A DNA stretch of 64,000 nucleotides from positions 186,001 through 250,000 of the forward strand of contig JAAHHJ010000002.1 in the NCBI GenBank assembly GCA_010692425.1, given 5' to 3'. This DNA is from Symploca sp. SIO3C6 (GTDB lineage: Bacteria; Cyanobacteriota; Cyanobacteriia; Cyanobacteriales; Coleofasciculaceae). The translations under genes and the position numbers were made by a program. This document shows positions 8,319 to 18,612 of the stretch, piece after piece (the first letter of the stretch is position 1; every line of letters begins with the position of its first letter). A model generated the notes under the pieces. It saw only the letters and a program-made list of their open reading frames with translations. It did not search any database and was not told the origin of the DNA.

Positions 8319-10205
8319 TCATAAACCCAACATTTGCAATCTGTACAGATTCTGATAAAGTCCATCCTGCTGCAACAGTTCCTCATGAGATCCTGATTCT
8401 ACCAACTGACCCTGCTTTAGTACCAAAATTCGATCCACATTGCGAATAGTTGAGAGTCGGTGGGCAATAATGATGGCAGTACGTTGCTGGAGCATTCTAT
8501 CAAGTGCTTGTTGAATCAGAGCTTCTGTCGCGACATCTAAACTAGCCGTTGCCTCATCCAGCAAGAGGATAACGGGATTACGAATAGCAACACGGGCAAA
8601 GGCCAATAATTGTTTTTGACCACCGGAAAGATTTGTACCACGCTCTCGCAGTTGGGTATCGTAGCCTTGGGGTAGTTGTTCAATAAAACTAGCGACATTA
8701 GTTAATTGCGCTGCAGTTTTTATTTCCTCGAGGGAGTAATTTTCTCCCAAGGCAATGTTACTTTTGACATCCCCTGCAAATAAAAACCCATCCTGAATAA
8801 TAACACCAAGGTAGCGCCGGAGTTCTGCTTGAGGGAGATCACGAATATCAATACCATCCACCAAAATTCGCCCTTTTGTAGGTTCATACAGGCGACACAG
8901 CAGCCGAATAATCGAACTTTTACCAGCACCAGTAGGTCCGACTAAGGCTACTTTTTCCCCAGGGCGAATCGTAAAATCTAAGTCTTTAAGGACATATTCA
9001 TCTTCCTTATAAGCAAACCAGACATGTTCAAAACAAATTTCCCCACTCACAGATGAGGGCGTAAACCAAGATCCTCTTCTACCCTGCTCTTCCGGTAGCA
9101 GAGTTCTCCTCATCCCTGGCTTCAGTTGTGGATCACGAATTTCAATCGGCTCATTCATGATGCGGCTGATACGTTCAAGAGCAGTGAACCCGGCCTGGAA
9201 CATAGTAAACTTCTCAGCAAACTTCTGCAAGGGGTTGAATAGGCGCTGAGCATAGAGAATAAATGCTGTCAGCACACCAAAACTAAGGGTATCTTGAAGG
9301 ATAAACTGCCCTCCTACTAAGAGTACTACTGCGATCGCTACCAGGGAAATCCACTCCAGTATTGCCGAAACTGCTGAATCGTGAAAGATAGTTTTGTCCA
9401 CTTCGTGGATGTAAAGCTGATTGGTGTTGCCAAACATCTCGGCATTAAATTGTTCGCGGCGAAATAGCTGCACAATATTGACACCAGAGATATTTTCTTG
9501 CAGCATCGAGTTAAGATTTGACAGTTCCTCCCTAGCTTTGTAATTAGCTTGTCGAAACTGCTTCTGGAAATAGATGATGGCAGCAGTGACTGGAAGCAAC
9601 ATCAGTACTAGCATCAATCCCAATTGCCATTGCTGTTGAAACATTAAAATGGCAATCACTAACATTGAGAACAGGTCATTGATAATTCCAATCGCGCCAG
9701 CTGAAAATACAAGTCCTAAAGCTTCAACATCACTGGTGAGTCTTGTAATAAGTTTCCCTATAGGAGTGCACTCAAAAAATCTTACCGCTAGAGAGGTAAC
9801 ATGGTTAAAAAGATCATCACGAATCCCGGCAGTGATTTGCTGTCCTAATCGTTCTTCCAAGTATTTCTGAGTAACGCCAAATACCAATCTGATTACTAAA
9901 GTTAGCAGTAGTAAAATACTGAGAAGATTAATCCCCTCTGAGAAGGTGCGACTTTCAAGCCAAGACCAAGTTTGCTCTTGGCGAATTAAAGACACTGCCT
10001 GTCCAATCAGTAAGGGTTGAATCGCGCCAGCTATAGAAACTGGTAACAACAGAGCAACCGAAGCCCAGAGCAAATTTTGGTAGCGACGAGCATACGGTAA
10101 CAATCGTAGAAACAGTCGCCAGTCGTTCTCACGTTTTAGCGTAGCTTTGCTAGATGAGTATCGCTGGCTGCGATTTGCCTCTGGAGGTGGTGATAAGCTT
10201 GTCAT
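8319..10205 (-). CDS. ABC transporter, fused membrane and ATPase domains (MsbA/LmrA-like)
   Basis: An exporter half-transporter of about 628 residues: six membrane helices in residues ~45-330, then a nucleotide-binding domain with Walker A GPTGAGKSS (~421-429), signature LSGGQKQ, Walker B VILLLDEATASLD and H-loop IIAHRLSTI. Substrate could be lipid, drug or peptide; the sequence does not say. I prefer the ATG at 10205 (MTSLSPPPEANRS) over the longer start at 10238, whose 11 extra residues are unlike the family. It is divergent from the GNAT gene, with 81 bp between. Confidence 0.92.
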   Translation of the reverse strand: MTSLSPPPEANRSQRYSSSKATLKRENDWRLFLRLLPYARRYQNLLWASVALLLPVSIAGAIQPLLIGQAVSLIRQEQTWSWLESRTFSEGINLLSILLLLTLVIRLVFGVTQKYLEERLGQQITAGIRDDLFNHVTSLAVRFFECTPIGKLITRLTSDVEALGLVFSAGAIGIINDLFSMLVIAILMFQQQWQLGLMLVLMLLPVTAAIIYFQKQFRQANYKAREELSNLNSMLQENISGVNIVQLFRREQFNAEMFGNTNQLYIHEVDKTIFHDSAVSAILEWISLVAIAVVLLVGGQFILQDTLSFGVLTAFILYAQRLFNPLQKFAEKFTMFQAGFTALERISRIMNEPIEIRDPQLKPGMRRTLLPEEQGRRGSWFTPSSVSGEICFEHVWFAYKEDEYVLKDLDFTIRPGEKVALVGPTGAGKSSIIRLLCRLYEPTKGRILVDGIDIRDLPQAELRRYLGVIIQDGFLFAGDVKSNIALGENYSLEEIKTAAQLTNVASFIEQLPQGYDTQLRERGTNLSGGQKQLLAFARVAIRNPVILLLDEATASLDVATEALIQQALDRMLQQRTAIIIAHRLSTIRNVDRILVLKQGQLVESGSHEELLQQDGLYQNLYRLQMLGL

Positions 10206-10286
10206 TTCAACCCTGCTAGTAATTATTGCCCACAGCAAATAAAAGCAATACCTTTCAATGTAGCGTAGGAGCCAAAGTCTGTAATC

Positions 10287-10784
10287 ATGCCTGATTTGGA
10301 GACAGCCCGACTAAAACTGAGGAAGTTCACACTAGATGATGCAGATGATTTGTACCGCATCTACGACAACCCGGAAGTAATGAAGTATGTTGGTAATGGT
10401 GCCAGAACTAGAAAAGAGACAGAAGCTGGATTATTGTCGATGATTCAACATTGGCAGCAACACGACTTCGGCATGTGGGCGGTAATTCACCAACAGGATC
10501 ATATACTAATTGGTCGCTGTGGACTTTGCTTTCTTGACAAGACTACAGAGGTTGAATTGGGCTATTTGTTCGATAAGTTTTATTGGGGTAGGGGCTTAGC
10601 AACAGAAGCTTCTCTAGCAGCGCTTAAGTATGGGTTTGAAGTAGTTAAGCTTAAGAGAATTGTTGCTGTTGCCAAACCGGAAAACTTGGCCTCGCGCCGC
10701 GTTATGGAAAAGGTGGGGATGAAGTATGAAAAAGATGCCCACTACTATGACTCTGATGTCGTTTATTATTCGATAACTTTGTGA
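10287..10784 (+). CDS. GNAT-family N-acetyltransferase (RimJ/RimL-like)
   Basis: 165 residues in the RimJ/RimL branch: LETARLKLRKFTLDDADDLY opening, the acetyl-CoA site region GYLFDKFYWGRGLATEA (Q/RxxGxG/A-type loop written GRGLATEA), and the late NLASRRVMEKVGMKYE motif. These enzymes acetylate protein N-termini, amino acids or small amines; the substrate is not predictable. It converges with the SnoaL-like gene, their ends 12 bp apart. Confidence 0.9.
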   Translation: MPDLETARLKLRKFTLDDADDLYRIYDNPEVMKYVGNGARTRKETEAGLLSMIQHWQQHDFGMWAVIHQQDHILIGRCGLCFLDKTTEVELGYLFDKFYWGRGLATEASLAALKYGFEVVKLKRIVAVAKPENLASRRVMEKVGMKYEKDAHYYDSDVVYYSITL

Positions 10785-10796
10785 AATGATAATTAC

Positions 10797-11183
10797 TTAT
10801 TCCTTCAACTGAGCCATCATTTCAGCTTCATTCCAGTAGGAATGCATCGTTTGAATCTTACCAGCTTCATTTACTTCAAAAGTACTAATACCCTCAGTAC
10901 TACCCTGCCTGCCATTCTTAGCCAGTACCCGCATTGTCCACTTGACAGCTGCCCCATTGCCAGCGATAAAGATGTGGTCTTGTGAGATCTCTAGCTTCTC
11001 ATAAAATTTAGCAAGTAACCCGAAGAACTTCTGAAAATCCTGATGGGCTTTCATCGGTGGCTTCCCTACAGGATCATAGATGAGGGCATCTTCAGCAAAG
11101 TTTTCTACCCAACCCTCTGGATTCATTGCCCCCATATGGGTGAAGTAGGCGGTAACGACTTGTTCGATAGTTTCTGTTGACAT
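10797..11183 (-). CDS. SnoaL-like / NTF2-fold polyketide-cyclase-type protein
   Basis: 128 residues with the cone-shaped NTF2 fold signature: TIEQVVTAYFTHMGAMNPEGWVENFAEDALIYDPVGKPP at the start, then F..KISQDHIFIAGNGAAVKWTMR, ISTFEVNEAGKI and a closing SYWNEAEM. Such proteins bind or isomerise small hydrophobic ligands, or act in stress responses; no specific role can be assigned. ATG start at 11183. Confidence 0.8.
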   Translation of the reverse strand: MSTETIEQVVTAYFTHMGAMNPEGWVENFAEDALIYDPVGKPPMKAHQDFQKFFGLLAKFYEKLEISQDHIFIAGNGAAVKWTMRVLAKNGRQGSTEGISTFEVNEAGKIQTMHSYWNEAEMMAQLKE

Positions 11184-11755
11184 TCTTGGAATTTACTGAA
11201 ATCTACTTATAGTCGCTAGATATTTTAGCAAGATATATGGCGTTTCTGATACTCATGAGGTACATCTAATTTTATTCTAAGTTCCCTGTTCCCTAAAACC
11301 GAAAAATTCATACCTCACCCAATTTAGAACTGCTATATGTTAATTTTGAAGCTTTGTTCTCATTGCTGAGAATCTATGCTCGTCGAATTTTAACAGTTGT
11401 CACTCAAAGAGTTTTCGATTGCTCTAGTTTGAGTTAGACAGAGGTGACAGCTTCAACAGACAACGACTCATCTAAATTTAGCTAAGCGCGAATTTATTCT
11501 TGTTTACTGGCTGATGCTTAAACTGTCTCCTGTCTGCTTTTAACTAATCCTACTAAATGTTTTTGTTTTTTTTGTGAGTAAATCTTAAAAAAATTAAAAA
11601 TTGTAGTTTTAATGAAGCTTGCTAAAAAATAGTGATTTTAAAGATAAAGACGACTAACATACTTGATTGAGGATTGGGGAAAATCAATTCCATAACTCAA
11701 ACAAATTCAATCCATCAACCTTCAAATCCAACACTTAAATAATTAGAAACACATC
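11184..11755. other. Non-coding gap upstream of the spondin gene
   Basis: 572 bp, AT-rich, without a credible ORF. It includes ACCTCACCCAATTTAGAACTGCTAT (11314-11338), which has a relative at 12918-12942 (ACCTCAACTCAATTGAAAAGCGCTAT-like), a hint of a further dispersed repeat. No clear promoter can be pointed to. Confidence 0.5.
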
Positions 11756-12682
11756 ATGACAAACCAACACTGGCACCTCTTCAAAAGCCCAACAATTCTC
11801 ATGGCTGCGATTGCTGCACTCAGTTCAACGATGACAATGACATCAACAGCAAACGCAATCACTTTAAACCTATCAGTGGAGAACCTCAGCCCAGAAAACG
11901 GAGCTGTATTATCTCCAGTTTGGTTTGGCTTACACGATGGAACTTTTAATACTTTTGACCCTGGTTCTCCTGCCTCATCAGCAATTGAAGCAATAGCCGA
12001 AGATGGTTTAACAGGTCTTGAATTTAGCACTCCTGGTTTTAGCTTTGACAATACTCCTCTTGAAGGTCTTAATCTCAATAACACTCCTATTCCTCTTAGT
12101 TCAACTATTGCCAATTTATTCACCCAAAGTTCAGGGACTCCTAACGATGTAATTCAAGGCAAAATCTTTGAAAATGCCCTCGGATTATTCCCTGGCGATG
12201 CGGCAACGGTAAAGATTAACTTCGACGATAATCTCATTGCTAACAATCGTTTTTTCAGCTACGTCTCAATGCTTATTCCTACTAACGATGGCTTTATTGG
12301 TGACGATGAACCCATTGAAATCTTTGACGCTGAAGGCAACTTTATCGGGGCTGATTTTATTGTTCTCGGTAGTGATGTTTGGGATGCTGGTACTGAAGTT
12401 AATGACGAGTCGCTTTCTAGTCTCCCCTTCTCGTTAGAGGTACTTGCTCAAGGAGAAGATGAAAATGGTGTAGTTGAGAAATTTCCCGGTTTTACAGGCG
12501 ACGAAATCTTTTCCTTTATCCCAAGCCTTAGCAACGCTGATTTTACGGTTGAAGACTACCAGGTAGCACGCATCAGAGTTACACAAGTTACTGAGTCTGT
12601 GCCAGAACCCACCACTACTATAGGATTATTTGCACTCGGTGGGTTATTTGTGTTGCGTCGTCGAATTAGTCGCACTCAGTGA
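11756..12682 (+). CDS. Spondin-domain protein with PEP-CTERM sorting signal
   Basis: 308 residues: signal peptide (residues ~12-35, ending TANA), a spondin_N-like domain (VENLSPENGAVLSPVWFGLHDG, AIEAIAEDG, RFFSYVSMLIPTNDGFIGDDEP), and a C-terminal sorting signal VPEPTTTIGLFALGG followed by a hydrophobic stretch and RRR. PEP-CTERM proteins are cut and sorted by an exosortase and usually end at the cell surface or outside. No exosortase gene is in the window. ATG at 11756; it is monocistronic. Confidence 0.88.
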   Translation: MTNQHWHLFKSPTILMAAIAALSSTMTMTSTANAITLNLSVENLSPENGAVLSPVWFGLHDGTFNTFDPGSPASSAIEAIAEDGLTGLEFSTPGFSFDNTPLEGLNLNNTPIPLSSTIANLFTQSSGTPNDVIQGKIFENALGLFPGDAATVKINFDDNLIANNRFFSYVSMLIPTNDGFIGDDEPIEIFDAEGNFIGADFIVLGSDVWDAGTEVNDESLSSLPFSLEVLAQGEDENGVVEKFPGFTGDEIFSFIPSLSNADFTVEDYQVARIRVTQVTESVPEPTTTIGLFALGGLFVLRRRISRTQ

Positions 12683-12955
12683 TAAACTCAGCAATAAGCT
12701 GTTACGCATTTAATTTTTATATTTCATAAGAGGGTGTAGGGGGAGAAAGTTTGAAGCATTCTTATGCAACTAGAAAATATAAAATTAAAATGCACAATAG
12801 TTTATCGCCAGGAAACTCTTAGTGATTGAATGAAGTAAAAAGCCTCTAAGTTCTAGGATAAAAGTTAGCCTAGAAGAATCATTTCTCCCCATCTCCCCCT
12901 CTGGCTTCAACAAGGTGTACCTCAACTCAATTGAAAAGCGCTATTAGGAGTTCCC

Positions 12956-13966
12956 ATGAAAGCCTATGAAGTCCAAAGTAACACTGGAATTGATGCCCTT
13001 AAGCTCGTTAAAAAACCTGAACCTAAATTTGGGCAAGGACAAGTCTTAGTGCGAGTAAGGGCAACATCACTCAATTACCGCGACTTGCTAGTTGTGCAGG
13101 GAGCCTATGGAACAAGGCAGAAATTACCAGTTATTCCTATGTCTGATGGCGCAGGAGAAGTGGTAGCCGTCGGGGAAGGAGTGACAAGATTCAAGGTAGG
13201 TTCACGGGTTGCTGGTATTTTTTTTCAAGATTGGATTGCAGGTGTTCTAACCCCAGAGAAAATCAAGTCTGACTTAGGTGGTGGTATTGACGGCATGCTT
13301 GCAGAGTATGTTGTCTTACCTCAAGATGGCTTAGTGCTGCTGCCAGAACATTTATCCTATGAAGAAGGAGCAACTCTGCCCTGTGCAGCAGTGACTGCTT
13401 GGCATGCCTTAATTACCCAAGGTTGTCTCAAAGCTGGTGAGAGTGTGCTGTTGCTAGGCACAGGTGGAGTATCTATCTTTGCCCTTCAATTTGCCAAGAT
13501 TCAAGGAGCGCGAGTTATTATTACCTCTAGCAGTGATCAAAAATTAGAGCGTGCCCAAGAATTAGGAGCCACAGACACCATCAACTATCAGACAACTCCC
13601 AATTGGGAAAAGCGTGTTTATGAACTTACAGAGCGCCTAGGCGTTGATCATGTAATTGAAGTAGGGGGAGCTGGAACTCTCGCCAAATCTCTTCGTGCTG
13701 TGCGCGTGGGCGGGAAGATTAGTTTAATAGGTGTTTTAGCAGGAGCAAAAGGCGAAGTTAATCCCTTACCAGTAACAATGAAAAGCCTAAATATTCAAGG
13801 AATTTATGTAGGTAGTCGCGAAATATTTGAAGCGATGAATCGCGCCATTACTTTACACCAGCTTAAACCTGTAATCGATCGCATCTTTCCATTTACTCAA
13901 GCCCAGGAAGCTTACCGTTACCTGCAAAGTGCTGCTCATTTGGGAAAAATTGTGATTCAGGTTTAA
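12956..13966 (+). CDS. Zinc-type alcohol dehydrogenase / quinone oxidoreductase family (MDR)
   Basis: 336 residues of the medium-chain dehydrogenase/reductase superfamily. GroES-like N-terminal domain (VRATSLNYRDLLVVQGAYG, GAGEVVAVGEGV) and a Rossmann domain (SVLLLGTGGVSIFALQFAK near 163-181; QELGATDTINY). The catalytic-zinc cysteine expected around residue 40 is replaced in LNYRDL, so this is closer to NADPH-dependent quinone-oxidoreductase-like members. GGAG Shine-Dalgarno 8 bases before ATG (TTAGGAGTTCCCATG). Substrate unknown. Confidence 0.88.
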   Translation: MKAYEVQSNTGIDALKLVKKPEPKFGQGQVLVRVRATSLNYRDLLVVQGAYGTRQKLPVIPMSDGAGEVVAVGEGVTRFKVGSRVAGIFFQDWIAGVLTPEKIKSDLGGGIDGMLAEYVVLPQDGLVLLPEHLSYEEGATLPCAAVTAWHALITQGCLKAGESVLLLGTGGVSIFALQFAKIQGARVIITSSSDQKLERAQELGATDTINYQTTPNWEKRVYELTERLGVDHVIEVGGAGTLAKSLRAVRVGGKISLIGVLAGAKGEVNPLPVTMKSLNIQGIYVGSREIFEAMNRAITLHQLKPVIDRIFPFTQAQEAYRYLQSAAHLGKIVIQV

Positions 13967-14016
13967 TGTTCATAGTACGCACTCCGCGCATGCTGCGTAA
14001 ACATGGCTCATGGTTC

Positions 14017-14070
14017 ATGGTTCATTGGGTTTGTATACCACAACTGTCGAATACAAACCCAATGAACCAT
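14017..14070. repeat. Palindromic dispersed repeat, copy 1
   Basis: A perfect 20-bp inverted repeat (arms 14017-14036 and 14051-14070, starting ATGGTTCATTGGG) with a 14-bp loop, followed by CAATGAACAATCAACAATCAACAATGAACAG. A relative in reverse orientation, with less perfect arms, lies at 51771-51885, and a fragment at 26622-26652. It lies between two convergent genes and could act as a bidirectional terminator. Confidence 0.8.
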
Positions 14071-14125
14071 CAACAATGAACAATCAACAATCAACAATGA
14101 ACAGTCTTTCCGAATAAACAAAGAA

Positions 14126-14797
14126 CTATGAAGAACAATCATTACTAAATAAAGCTGGCTCTTTAAGACTTCCTATAATCTCAAGCAACTCCCTGGGATG
14201 AGCAATCAAAAAGTCGGGGTTTTGTTCTGCCAAAGCTTCCTCTGAATTAAAACCCCAACTCACTGCGATTACTTTCATGTTAATCTTTTTTGACGAGACA
14301 ATATCTCTAGTTTCATCTCCTACATAAATAACTTCATGGGACTCCCAGTTATTATGAATCATAATTTTTCTGAGTACTTTGTGTTTGCCAAAGAGTGTAT
14401 TAGCAGAAAAAACAAAACTAAATAACTCCTGCATGTCATGCTGCTTCAGAAAATCTTTAACATTAGCTTCTGAATTAGAAGTCAATATTCCTAGAATCTT
14501 ATCCTCACTATGCAAGTGGATAAGTGCTTCTTTAATTCCTGATACTGGGTTTAACTGTTGAATGTCACTGCGTAAATTCTCTTTAACCCTCTTAATCAGG
14601 AATGGTATTTTAAAAATTGGAATTCCTGATTCTTTGATAATCTCTCTGGAACTCAATTTCCTAACTTGAGCAATTTCCTCTGGAGTTATAGGCTTATAGC
14701 CAAACTCTATAGCTAAACGATTAGTAATACTGACAATAGCATCCAAGGTATCAGCAACAGTCCCATCAAAATCAAAAATGATTACTTTTACGGTCAT
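14126..14797 (-). CDS. HAD-family phosphatase (phosphoglycolate-phosphatase-like)
   Basis: 223 residues. Motif I DFDGTVADT with catalytic Asp9 and Asp11, motif II LTSNS (~103-107), a lysine near 139, and motif IV YVGDETRD (~155-162). The alpha-helical cap between motifs I and II places it in subfamily I (Gph/PGP-like). It starts 27 bp after the stop of queG on the same strand, so the two are probably one transcript. The physiological substrate is unknown. Confidence 0.9.
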   Translation of the reverse strand: MTVKVIIFDFDGTVADTLDAIVSITNRLAIEFGYKPITPEEIAQVRKLSSREIIKESGIPIFKIPFLIKRVKENLRSDIQQLNPVSGIKEALIHLHSEDKILGILTSNSEANVKDFLKQHDMQELFSFVFSANTLFGKHKVLRKIMIHNNWESHEVIYVGDETRDIVSSKKINMKVIAVSWGFNSEEALAEQNPDFLIAHPRELLEIIGSLKEPALFSNDCSS

Positions 14798-14824
14798 TAT
14801 TTAGCTTTAAAGTGTTGACAAAAA

Positions 14825-15781
<957 letters not shown>

Positions 15782-16227
15782 TAGTTTAGACAGGGGGAGA
15801 TGGCGGAGACTAGAGAGTTTGGGAGGATAGAGAGGAAATAGTGTGCACAAAAATCTCCCCACCCTTCCCACACTTCCCTATCATTGTGCCTTTGATGGGG
15901 AGATGGGGAGCAAGTACAATTTAAGGGTTAATCAACAGTGAATGGTTTGCTAACAAATACTCACATGGGCTAACAAATGTTACTAGGATTCAATTTCACT
16001 ATTGATGGGGCAATTGAATGTGGGCATTACTGGCTCAAAGTGCCAAAACTGGGCAAACTAAAAACTTATGAGCGTTTTTGGAGCGGCACAACAGCTTAAG
16101 TTCTACCAGTCAAGAACTTTTTTCAGGGCAATCTTGGTACTCTCGGTTTCGGTATCGATTGTATTTGATAACCTCATAGAAGTATGGTTTTGCCATTGTT
16201 GGGTAAGCGAGGGTTAATCAACGGCTA

Positions 16228-18474
16228 ATGCTCAAGGGACAAAAAAACAAAATTCCTCTGCTAGTAGGAACAGGCATTCTGCTATCAGCGCTGCTTGGTT
16301 CATCATTCCTTGCTATGGGCATGGGTGGTTTACTAGCACGCTGGGGTAATAGTGAAAAAACATCCAATACCCTTAGCCTTAATAGAGAAGATGCTAACTC
16401 AGTAGTTTTACCTCTAGTGTCACTGCCTCCCCAGCCAAGGTCATCAAAACTAGAGTTAATTGCTGCTGGAGAAAAATCCTATGATCAATATCGTGCCCGT
16501 TATCTCCTGGCATCTGATTTAATTGAACTCAACCAGCCAGAGGAGGCGCTTGCTTGGCTCGAAGGACTAGAATTAGATTATCCAGTTTTAGGATCCCACA
16601 TTGCTTTCAAACGCGCCCAAGCCTACGAAGCTATGGGTGAATCAGCTCAAGCAGAGCAAGCTTGGCAAGAACTTTTGAGTAACTACCAACAACAGCCGGT
16701 AGCAGCAGAAGCACTATTTGCTCTGGGCAAATCTAATCCCGAATACTGGGATCAGGCAATCTCTCAATTTCCCTCTCATCCACGCACTCATGAAATTGTT
16801 AGGCAAAGGCTTACCGAGGATCCCAATCAGCCTACTTTACTATTACTATTAGCAAAATACACTCCCAAGGCTCCAGGCACCGATAGCATACGCAACCGTT
16901 TGGTTACCAATTATGCTTCTATGCTAACTCCACAAACCTGGGAGGTGATTGCCCAAGGTTACTGGCAAATAGGGCAGTATAGAAGGGCTAGTGATGCTTA
17001 TACTCAAGCTCCCCAAACCCCTACTAGCGCTTATCGCATTGCTCGAGGGCTTCACCTCAGTAACAATAGAACAGAAGCTAGAATTGCCTATGAACAGCTC
17101 ATCAGAGATTTCCCTGATGCCCAGGAAATCAGACTGGGGCTTAAACATCTGGCGAGTTTGTCTAAACCAAAAGACGCCTTAGTATATCTTGATCAATTAA
17201 TTAGTAAATTTCCCGAGCAAGCACCTGAAGCTTTACTTGCTAAAGCTAAAATCCTCGATAAGATGCAAAGCCCCAAATCAGCTACCCAAGCTCGAGAGTC
17301 AATTTTGACGCAATATGCAGATTCGGAGGTTGCTGCCAAGTATCGCTGGCAAATGGCTGAGGAAAAGGCTGCTGAGGCTAATTTTGAGGAAGCATGGCAA
17401 TGGGCGCAACCAATTACTAATAACAATCCCGATAGCTCCTTGGCTCCTGAAGCTGCCTTTTGGGTTGGCAGATGGGCTGCCCATCTGGGACATCAAAAAG
17501 AGGCGAAAGCAGCATTTGAGCATGTGCTGGCTCAATATCCACATTCTTATTATGCATGGCGTTCTGCCCATTTTTTGGGCTGGGATGTGGGGGACTTTGA
17601 TAATGTACGCTGGCTCAACCCCCAGATTGTAAGACCACAGGCACGCCCACTACCACCAGCTGGTTCAGATGCCCTAAAGGAATTATACTTACTTGGTCAA
17701 GACCTTGATGCCTGGAGAATTTGGCAGGTAGAGTTAGAGAATCCACCAAAACTGACTGTTGCTGAGCAATTTACCGATGGCTTGATACGGTTGGCAATAG
17801 GAGATTATCTCCAAGGCATTAATCAAATCTGGAGTCTGAAACGGCGAGAGCAGCCAGAGGAGCAGGAGCAGTGGCAAGCACTGCGCCGTGAGGCTGCTTA
17901 CTGGCATGCTTTGTTTCCCTTTCCCTTTCAAGAAGAGATTGATTATTGGTCCGGGCAGCGTCAGCTTAATCCCTTACTAGTAATTGGTTTGATTCGACAA
18001 GAGTCTCGCTTTGAAGTCGATATCCGCTCTATTGCTGGCGCTACTGGTTTAATGCAATTAATGCCAGGGACAGGCAAGTGGGTTGCTCAGAAAATTGACC
18101 TCAAGGAATACAACTTAGAAAACCCCAATGATAATATAAAACTTGGTACTTGGTATTTAAACTACACTCACCAACAGTACGAGCACAACTCTCTGTTAGC
18201 AGTTGCCAGTTACAATGCTGGTCCTGGTAATGTTGCCAAGTGGGTCAAAAAGTATGGTTTTAGAGATCCAGACACCTTTATTGAACGAATTCCCTTTCCT
18301 GAAACTAAGGGTTATGTAGAGGTAGTTTTTGGTAATTATTGGAATTACCTACGCCTTTATGAACCGAGTCTTGCTAAGAAGTTAACAAAGTATGCCAATC
18401 ATACCCAAAAACTAGACTTCTCGCAGAAGTCGGGAGTAGGCAAAGAGAAACAGGGGACAGTAGACAAGAGTTGA
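16228..18474 (+). CDS. slt: Soluble-type lytic murein transglycosylase with TPR-like superhelix
   Basis: 748 residues. An N-terminal membrane anchor or uncleaved signal (residues ~9-36), a long region of helical tetratricopeptide-like repeats (~85-560: LNQPEEALAWLEGLE, SAQAEQAWQELL, EEAWQWAQ), then the GH23 catalytic domain: IRQESRFEVDIRS with general acid Glu592, GATGLMQLMPGTG, SYNAGPGNV and an Asn/Tyr-rich end. It cleaves peptidoglycan glycan strands making 1,6-anhydro ends, and AnmK at 26693 would recycle the anhydro sugar. The gap upstream (15782-16227) holds a C-rich dispersed repeat and nothing else evident. Confidence 0.95.
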   Translation: MLKGQKNKIPLLVGTGILLSALLGSSFLAMGMGGLLARWGNSEKTSNTLSLNREDANSVVLPLVSLPPQPRSSKLELIAAGEKSYDQYRARYLLASDLIELNQPEEALAWLEGLELDYPVLGSHIAFKRAQAYEAMGESAQAEQAWQELLSNYQQQPVAAEALFALGKSNPEYWDQAISQFPSHPRTHEIVRQRLTEDPNQPTLLLLLAKYTPKAPGTDSIRNRLVTNYASMLTPQTWEVIAQGYWQIGQYRRASDAYTQAPQTPTSAYRIARGLHLSNNRTEARIAYEQLIRDFPDAQEIRLGLKHLASLSKPKDALVYLDQLISKFPEQAPEALLAKAKILDKMQSPKSATQARESILTQYADSEVAAKYRWQMAEEKAAEANFEEAWQWAQPITNNNPDSSLAPEAAFWVGRWAAHLGHQKEAKAAFEHVLAQYPHSYYAWRSAHFLGWDVGDFDNVRWLNPQIVRPQARPLPPAGSDALKELYLLGQDLDAWRIWQVELENPPKLTVAEQFTDGLIRLAIGDYLQGINQIWSLKRREQPEEQEQWQALRREAAYWHALFPFPFQEEIDYWSGQRQLNPLLVIGLIRQESRFEVDIRSIAGATGLMQLMPGTGKWVAQKIDLKEYNLENPNDNIKLGTWYLNYTHQQYEHNSLLAVASYNAGPGNVAKWVKKYGFRDPDTFIERIPFPETKGYVEVVFGNYWNYLRLYEPSLAKKLTKYANHTQKLDFSQKSGVGKEKQGTVDKS

Positions 18475-18612
18475 TGCCAACAGTATCGAAAAAAGACTTT
18501 GGCAAAACGGGTTAGGTTTCTAAACCCCAGGTAGAAGCTCCGAAGAAAACTTAAAATATACAGGTAACACCAGGTTATGGTGGCCTTATGCAAGTTTTTT
18601 GTAGCATGTTAA

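Noticed and set aside
11743-12123. 126-codon frame opposite the spondin gene
   Set aside because: Shadow of a secreted-protein gene with clear signal peptide and sorting signal on the plus strand.
15782-15871. 30-residue N-terminal extension of queG
   Set aside because: Coded by a C-rich dispersed repeat that also occurs at 7640 and 31711; the family starts at the internal methionine at 15781.
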